Source: Alopecurus myosuroides (taxonomy: Eukaryota > Streptophyta > Magnoliopsida > Poales > Poaceae). Taken from it: DNA of 64,000 nucleotides. Shown one piece after another: positions 57,601 to 64,000 of the stretch; positions within the stretch are counted from its first letter, which is position 1; every line of letters begins with the position of its first letter. The position numbers were made by a program, and so were the translations under genes. The notes under the pieces were generated by a model. That model saw nothing but the letters and a program-made list of their open reading frames with translations. It was not told the DNA's origin and searched no databases. The stretch covers positions 207,848,445 to 207,912,444 of the forward strand of contig CM054060.1 of NCBI GenBank assembly GCA_028641055.1, in the 5' to 3' direction.

Positions 57601-59224
57601 GAAAACATATTTAAAATGTTGAATTTGAAGTTGAAATGAATTAGTTATGCATTTTTAGAGTTTAGGTATTAATCTGCCATTTTAAATAATATCCAGGGAC
57701 TTAGAAATAATTTACAGGAACCTAGAAGAAACTAGCAAGGACTTGTGTGCGATTAGCAATTTGTTCTGGGCCTGGAAAATAAAATGGAAAAGGTGGGGTT
57801 TTTGCGCGGGGGTGGGATTCGATCCCACGCCCTCTGCTGTGCGCTCAAGGGGTGCTACCAATTGGGCTGTTGCTGTCTCGTGACAGAAAGGGTCGCGCGG
57901 TGAGGATAAGGTGGTGTTCACGTGTTAACTGAACTTTTGCAGGTTCAGTACTGCACCTCGACAGAGGAAGGCGGCCGCCGGCGGGCTGCTGCTGCGACTC
58001 GCGGTGGCCGTGGTGCGTGTGCTGCTCGTGTGCGTGCTCGCGGCGTGCGGGTGATTGCAGAGAGGAAGGAAACGAGGGAGGAGAGGATCGAGGTGGAGCT
58101 CACCTCTCTGAAGAAAATAGCAGACGCTCGGTGCAGCAGGTGGCCGGCGGCGAGAAGAGGATGGCGGCGGCGCACCGGGCCTTCCCCGTCCGCGCTGAGG
58201 GGTCGATGAGGAAGAGGGTGGCGAGGAGGTCCGATTCCCGCGGCTGGCCAGCGAGGAGGAAGGCCAGCACGCCGGCGATCGACGAAGATACAGAGGTGGG
58301 GCTCGGTGGCGGTGGTGTTCAGAGAGAGGAGCAACAGGGACAGAGAGAGGTGGAAGAAACGAGAAAATGGAGGCGGGGGAGAGAGGAGGGGGAGAGAATT
58401 AGGGCAGAGGGGAGGAGCTCGAGGCCAGGGTTATAGGGGGAGGTGGAGCTCGGATGGCCGTCCGCTCCTCACTGTTGCCGACGTGGGCACCTTCAGATCG
58501 CTGCCGTACAGAGGTTGAAGTAGGGGTGGGGGTAGCAGGCCAGGGAGATGGTGGGCTGGCCTGCCCCCTCTCCCTTTGATTTTTTTGCTTTTTTGATTAT
58601 GTTCCTTTTTTTTTGCAGAAAAAGAATAGGAAGGAAAGGCATAGATTTGGGGTTAGAAAATTAGGGAGAATTTTGTATTTGATTAAGTTTTGTAACAACA
58701 CCAAAAGGCCAACTTTAGTTTTGCAAAAATTTTAAATTATGTTGCTGTTGCATTTTTATTTGAATTTGATTGAATTTAATATTAATTGAATAATTGAACT
58801 TAGCAATTTAAAAGTTTTTAAATTCAAGTTTATTTGAAACAAGAGATTGATTTGTTTTGTAATTTTCATAAATTTCAAAAGGGGTGCTGTTTGGAAAATT
58901 AATTGAATTTGAAAATGTTTTGGTATTAAATGAATTATTGATAGAAACAAATCAATAGTTTGAAATTACAACTTTAATGGAAACAAATAATTGCTTTGAT
59001 TTGAATATTCATTTGGAAATTGTAACATCACAAGTATGAAACAAAAGGTTTGAATTTTTGGTTTGAAATTCAAATAGAAAAACAAGGGAAAACAAAGGAA
59101 AACACAGGAAAACAAATGGAAAACAAAGCAAAACAAATGCAATGAACATGATGTCATGATGCAAAACATAAAATAACAGAGAGCAAACATTCTAATGGAT
59201 GTTTTTCATACTTGGGATGTTACA
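54682..59224 (-). repeat. 5' LTR of element C (4543 bp)
   Basis: Copy of 49286-53845 with scattered substitutions and a few short indels (for example gcggaagtatc versus gcggtagcatc). Carries the second tRNA-like copy and GC-rich block (57920-58520). Confidence 0.95.
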
Positions 59225-59229
59225 TTCCG

Positions 59230-59598
59230 TCCTTCTGGCCGGAGGAAGAAGAGACAAAAGGGAAGTTTTGCAAAACCCCCTGGAAATTTTGGAAATCACA
59301 GAGAGACCCTTTTCCATTATAAAAACTGAACAGAAACCATTGATTTGAGGGCCTTTTTGTAAAGAGAAAATTTGGCAAAAATACATTTTCGAAACCTTGT
59401 GAAATTTCCAACAAAACCATGTTTTGTTTTTCCCAAATTGAATTTGTTTTTAAAACAAAATTTGGGGAACCACTTTAAGTGATTTTTGGTCATTTCATTT
59501 GTTATTTTCAAATGCAAAATTGTAACCAAAGTTTTCATGCATGTATGAGATGCCAAAAACACACCAACACCCTAATGTAGCAAAACAGGGATGTTACA
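59230..59598 (-). repeat. 3' LTR of element D, right segment
   Basis: After removal of element C this joins 49285 and ends gatgttaca at 59598, the complement of a TGTAACATC LTR start. The next bases (aatctacccccctt) are the complement of a polypurine tract. Confidence 0.85.
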
Positions 59599-62500
59599 AA
59601 TCTACCCCCCTTACAAGAATCTCGTCCCGAGATTCCCGAAGGAGAAGAAAGAAGAACACCGGTTTTGAACGATCTTCTCGAATCTTGCGGTTCTCTTCTC
59701 GAAGAGGTTGATCTGCAACACTTGCGAAGATATCCAGCGGCTACACCTTAGGTAGAGGAAAACTCGTAGAAATTGATCTTCACTAAGATCGAGTATCTCA
59801 TGGATAATTCATGACATGAATGTTCATAAAGAACCGTTGAGTTTTCGTGCATGAAACACATCAAGATAACAGAAGAAACTGAGAGAAGGTTTCAAGTTTA
59901 CGGACGAGTGGTCTTGAAGGGATTTAGAATATGAGCTTTGCACAAGACTTTAGATCCTTTTGGAAAAGAAAGGTTGAACAACTTGTGAAACCGAGGTTTC
60001 TTCAAACAGGCAACCAAGATGGGAAGGATTGTTTTAGATATCACAATGTAATATTCGTAGACGAGGGGAAACACGAGAAAACACTATAATCGTGCACCGG
60101 AGAGAATTTGATACAAGATCATGTTCACTCTTCGGAGTGGACACGGAAGATGAAGGAACTTTCATTCCGTCAAAACTTTGTCGAAAACTTTGTCAAAGAT
60201 CGGGATGTCACTTTACGAGAGAAGATGAGTAGCCACGGAATGTTGGAACACCATGATTAAGGAGTAATTTTTGGTCACACCGTAAGGATGGGTAACCAAC
60301 AGGGATTGGAGCACCGGAAGGAATGAGGAACCTCTTTCCTATTGTGGATTGTACGTAGCAATACATCTACCACATAGTTAAGATCCCACGGCTAGAGTGA
60401 CTGAAAAATTCACACAATGTGTGGGATAAACATAACTTCAAGTAAAAAAACTTGAAGAAGGGAATTGATCAAAGGAGATTACCAAGCACCACGAGATGTT
60501 TTTCACGATGAACTTGTTTCCACTGGAACAAAGATCTTGGAGGTTCAACGGAGAGGTATTGGAAAGATCGTCTTCCAAGTTATCCTTGTTGTTCTAGATA
60601 CAGACAACAGGCTCACGACAAGCCTTCTGTAGGTCATCAAGTGAAAGTGAAACTCCGGTTTTAAAAGAACGGTGAAGAAAACTTGTTAGAATAAGCAACA
60701 CAAGATTCCTCGCGGGGAGTGGTTGTTCTTACGGATGCAAAGGGATATGACATAAGGCCTTCCGGCTAGTTGTGTCAACCACTACATCAACCATGCCGGA
60801 TTTTGAAAAGGCTTGATTCAATACCCTTGAGGAACACCAACCATCGTTATTGCTTGAGATTCAGCTCTGGTTAGCGGGTTGATAACTCAGACTCGGTAGG
60901 TTTGAGCGAAGAGATTGCACCGGTTACAATTGAGATACCTTTACTGGATTCTCAAGGTATGGACTATGATTCCACGCTCAAGAAGATGAGCGAGATTGAA
61001 GAACTCATGTATTAGCAACTTACGAAAGACGGTTGCACCTACATGAATTACTTCCCAGGGAACACATCGGAGGCTTATTGGGAGACGATACAAAGATAAC
61101 GAAGTTCATAGACTTCTTCTCTTTCACGAACAATCAGTCAGTGGCTTAGTGTGGATGCAAACTTGTTCAAGTAAATGGAGGTAACAACCAACCATCTCAA
61201 GAATACTCAACACATGCATGACCGACTGGGATTATTCCGAGGGAGACAAGAAAACCTTACTCGGATCCATGGCGACAACTTTCACCATAAGCACACGAAC
61301 CTGAGAAAGTCACTTCGAACATCCAGAACACAACTTCGTGATGACACAAAGATGGTTCTCAAAGGTTTCCAACATTAGTGCCAAGTGTTCAACATGAATC
61401 TCTTGCAATTCGGAGATATAAGAATGTCGTTGATGGGCTCAACAACAGCCTTATCAAGTTACTCCAAGAAGAGGGATTCATATGATACATGAACATGGCA
61501 AAATATTGGCCAGACTAAAGGACATGAGGGTGTACCCGGCAAAACACCATGAGTAGAAACACCATCAAGACAGTCATTGGAGCTGAACTTGATTTGACGA
61601 TAGCCCAACTCAAACCAAGAGGTAGAGTGATAGCATTTCCGCAAAGGAGGTACTATCCTGCTTCAACACGAGAAAACTAGATATCCCTTATCAAAGGAAC
61701 AAGTTGGGAAGAGATCGTGTCTTTCAACTCTCCAAGTTGTTGTTTAAGCTCAACCAACTAGTCCAGGGTATCCAGCAAGGTTTCTTGGAGAAAGGAGGGG
61801 TTCAAAGTACCCCTTGTTTAGACATCACGGTCAGGTGACAAACCTGGCGATACTTCTAGAAAGACAACCAGAATATCACAACCTACCGGTATGTCTCGGA
61901 GTTGAAAAGGAATCTTGCTTTTCAAAGCAGTCAATATGATCTTGAGAGCTCCGACATGAACCTAACTCTTTGACCAAGAATGTGCACCGGCATGAACGGA
62001 TTTGGTAACTCAGTCAACTTTTACCACAGGCTGGGTGACCAGTGGTTCTAAGAAGGATACAGATGTTTCTTAGATTTTTCAAAGCAATAAGAATTGTTAA
62101 GAATAACTGATACACACCTCAATACACACCCAACCTTCTCGGCATTTCAGACATGGAGGAAGGGTGAGTGAAGACGTGTAAGAACATCCCTTCATCAATG
62201 AGACCATGAAACACAACACAACCTCTTGATATATAAGAGTGTGATACCCGGAAGTGGAACAGAACGGAAGCTAACGGAACTTCTTGAATCCGCGAATTAC
62301 AAAAATTTGACCTGATCCTGGAGATGAACGAGGTACTGGAGTTTGTTTCTCCTGGCATTCCAAGGTGGAATGTTTTGACGGAAAACAAGAGCAAATGCAT
62401 TGGAACAATCCAACACACATATGCAGCTTGGTTTCAAAACAACAGATTTAGATTTAAGAGCAACTGGAAGATAGGAACATGCTCCGGAGAATCTAGAGGC

Positions 62501-63340
62501 CATGGGGAGTGCACAGGTGATACTCTTTTGTAAAACCCATGCTAGAAGATCGATATAGCTAAACTAAGAACGAAGATGTGGATTTCATGATGACCACTCT
62601 TGTTGTGATCCCTTCTTGATTACAAGAGAAAACCTACGGCTATTGGAGTTGAAACTACCTAGCCATCCTGAGGTAGAAGATATTCCTCAGGATCCAAAGA
62701 AACAGAACTTGGGTTAAAGGTCAGCATCCTGTACTGATGGTGTGAGCATCACATGGTTATGACCACATGATTTAACCCACCACAACTCAGCACATTTCGG
62801 GACCTTCGGTTCAAGTCCAAGGGTTAGAAACCGAAAGAAAGGAGTAACTACTCGCTTAGTGTCTTAAAGGACACTATGAATCGCAATCACGAGGTATCTT
62901 TCAAAAGACAAACTTAACTCCGGAAGAATTTGGGCAGAGAATAACAGATACATTCGAGATGGCAAGCAGATCTCGAGGTTCATGATTTAGAACTTTGAAA
63001 CATGTAGAAATGTGGAATCCGGACAACTCTGAGAGATTAGGATGGGAAGGAATCTCCCAGTTTAAGAGATAACGGACTTTGGAACACACACGACTCCAGA
63101 AACCCAACACTATGTCAACTTGGTTAACAACGTCCTTGCCAAAGAATGCACCTAAGTTTTGAATAACTGAAACCTTTTCAAATCAAAACAGGTAAGGTGA
63201 CCCAGAGTTAGAGCGATACCAGATACGGAGTAAAAAGAATCCTAAGAAGGTTTTCACAAACCATTTGGAGTTTCAAAATAGTTTTCATAAACTCTAGACT
63301 CAACATCGACCAAGCAGTAAGGTTTCCTATAGGCAGTCCT
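59599..63340 (-). pseudogene. Decayed pol region of element D
   Basis: On the minus strand, reading leftward, traces appear in the order of a Ty3 pol. From 61885 comes a reverse transcriptase start resembling C-[EF]-[LP]-DVF-x-E-x-SPG, then LVELKQQLGELKD. At 61644-61459, FELGYRQIKFSSND and further matches to the SG-YHQIK / GLYE / FGLTNAP region are scattered with stops. Near 59600-59690 is the end of pol (FGNLGTRFL). No uninterrupted frame above 100 codons exists. The 5' part (61900-63340) shows no gag I can recognise. Overall a very old interior, in contrast to the LTR organisation that can still be read. Confidence 0.55.
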
Positions 63341-63352
63341 GCTCTGATACCA
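63341..63352 (-). promoter_or_regulatory. Primer-binding site of element D
   Basis: GCTCTGATACCA, complement of the tRNA-iMet PBS, five bases before the LTR edge at 63358. Confidence 0.9.
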
Positions 63353-63357
63353 ACTTT

Positions 63358-64000
63358 TGTCAGACCCCGGACCCAGGGATATATATACTGTTATGTGCTC
63401 CTAGCCATGGACTCACAAGGGCTTCAGGGTTACCAGCCCCGGCCGCAACAAACAACGGCAGGCAGACCGGATTCATCGGCACGTAGTCCGGATCCCTGGT
63501 CTACTACTCCTTGTATCCATGCTAGTCATAACCAATTATACACACCCAAGCGTCCACGAGTCGGATGAAACTGAAGGAACGGGACCAAAGTTATACAGAG
63601 CTGCTATGTGTCCAGAAAGTGCAACAACAATCGAGGGTTACTGGGGTTACCTCGCCCCAGGCCGATCACATCGACAGGCGGGCTCGGACATGGATCATCG
63701 GCTCCACAACCCCTCGACTGCGACAACTATGCAGCCATAGCCAAAACTGTATAACAACGGGCTCGAAACCAACAACCGATCAAAGCAGCACTCTAGAGAT
63801 GAAAGTTGTATTAAACAAGTGTTACTAGAGTATAGCTTACAAGCAGAGGTCACACGACCCAACATTACATCAGACAACGGAAGGCAAATTATGTTGCTAA
63901 CCAACAAGAACCAAAAAGGCCTAAGAGGCCACAACATAAGGCGACGTCCCAGCCCATAGATTCCAGGCTGCTACCTGGAAACCCCAAACTACTCGTCGAT
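63358..64000 (-). repeat. 5' LTR of element D (first 643 bp in window)
   Basis: Begins TGTCAGACCCCGGACCC and follows 46100-46715 with about 1-2% differences, then diverges at 63974, where the 3' LTR seems to carry a deletion. The 73- and 80-codon frames in both copies are LTR sequence, not genes. Confidence 0.92.

Larger units (their letters stand above)
49286..59224 (-). mobile_element. Ty3-derived element C with 4.5-kb LTRs and 0.84-kb interior
   Basis: Two long LTRs, 49286-53845 and 54682-59224, begin TGTCGCACCC and end GATGTTACA, and are flanked by a perfect TTCCG duplication. The interior (53846-54681) has a C-rich tract at its left end (complement of a polypurine tract) and GCTCTGATACCA at 54668-54679 (complement of the PBS), so the element lies on the minus strand. 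It is inserted in the 3' LTR of element D. LTR copies look about 98-99% identical by eye, so it is young. It lacks gag and most of pol and needs a helper. Confidence 0.96.
46100..64000 (-). mobile_element. Ty3-type LTR retrotransposon D (minus strand, extends past the window)
   Basis: The 3' LTR (left) begins TGTCAGACCCCGG at 46100. The 5' LTR begins with the same words at 63358 and runs off the window. A PBS complement GCTCTGATACCA lies at 63341-63352. The 3' LTR is split by element C and ends gatgttaca at 59598, followed by a pyrimidine run that is the complement of a polypurine tract. The internal part (59599-63357) is coding only in traces of reverse transcriptase. Orientation and borders are certain; family name is not assigned. 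Confidence 0.9.

Noticed and set aside
1..64000. CRISPR arrays, rRNA genes, bacterial-type operons
   Set aside because: None seen; sequence is plant nuclear repeat DNA. The only tRNA resemblance is the partial LTR block.

Overview
The window is repeat-dominated nuclear DNA of a large-genome grass. The LTR families, the CACTA, Helitron and hAT termini, and the Athila-like 3' end are of the kind filling Triticeae/Pooideae genomes. This is inferred from family resemblance; no single-copy gene fixes the species. I see no intact host gene. Nearly every base can be assigned to a transposon, a transposon remnant or a captured gene fragment.

Layout. (1) 1-5148: the 3' part of a Helitron-like element carrying exon fragments, including a decayed katanin p80 (WD40) exon, plus a LINE fragment. 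It ends in a hairpin and CTAG-T. (2) 5149-~7583: the 5' end of a minus-strand Ty3 element (extra 148-aa ORF, PBS, LTR). (3) ~7584-13979: the 3' end of an Athila-like Ty3 element, holding a complete 1.8-kb Helitron (8277-10060) and, in its LTR, a 302-bp hAT MITE (13165-13466). (4) 13980-15096: an orphan 5' exon on the minus strand and an LTR-like promoter remnant. (5) 15097-~16445: a minus-strand LTR fragment. (6) 16446-18904 and 18923 onward: two copies of one Ty3 family (A and B), joined through a palindromic PBS/LTR junction.

The core is a deep nest. The gag gene of copy B is split at 21536/45636 by a 24.1-kb CACTA transposon (21537-45635, 3-bp TSD ATT). The CACTA carries several own or captured genes: a two-exon coiled-coil gene, a gene with a zf-XS-like zinc finger, and a three-exon gene. 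It also holds a ~5.9-kb array of ~358-bp tandem repeats and a complete Ty3 element F (34058-42189). Just beyond the CACTA, the same gag is split again at 45858 by a Harbinger/Tourist-type MITE. That MITE is split at 46100 by a large minus-strand Ty3 element D (46100 to past the window end). The 3' LTR of D is itself split by element C (49286-59224), a short-internal Ty3 derivative with 4.5-kb LTRs and a perfect 5-bp TSD (TTCCG).

None of the polyproteins is intact. A carries only in-frame stops. F has stops, frameshifts and changed catalytic residues. C is a gag-pol deletion derivative. D retains only a barely recognisable reverse transcriptase. Mobilisation, where recent, must have been in trans. 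C is the youngest insertion by LTR similarity, F is older, and A and B are older still by nesting.
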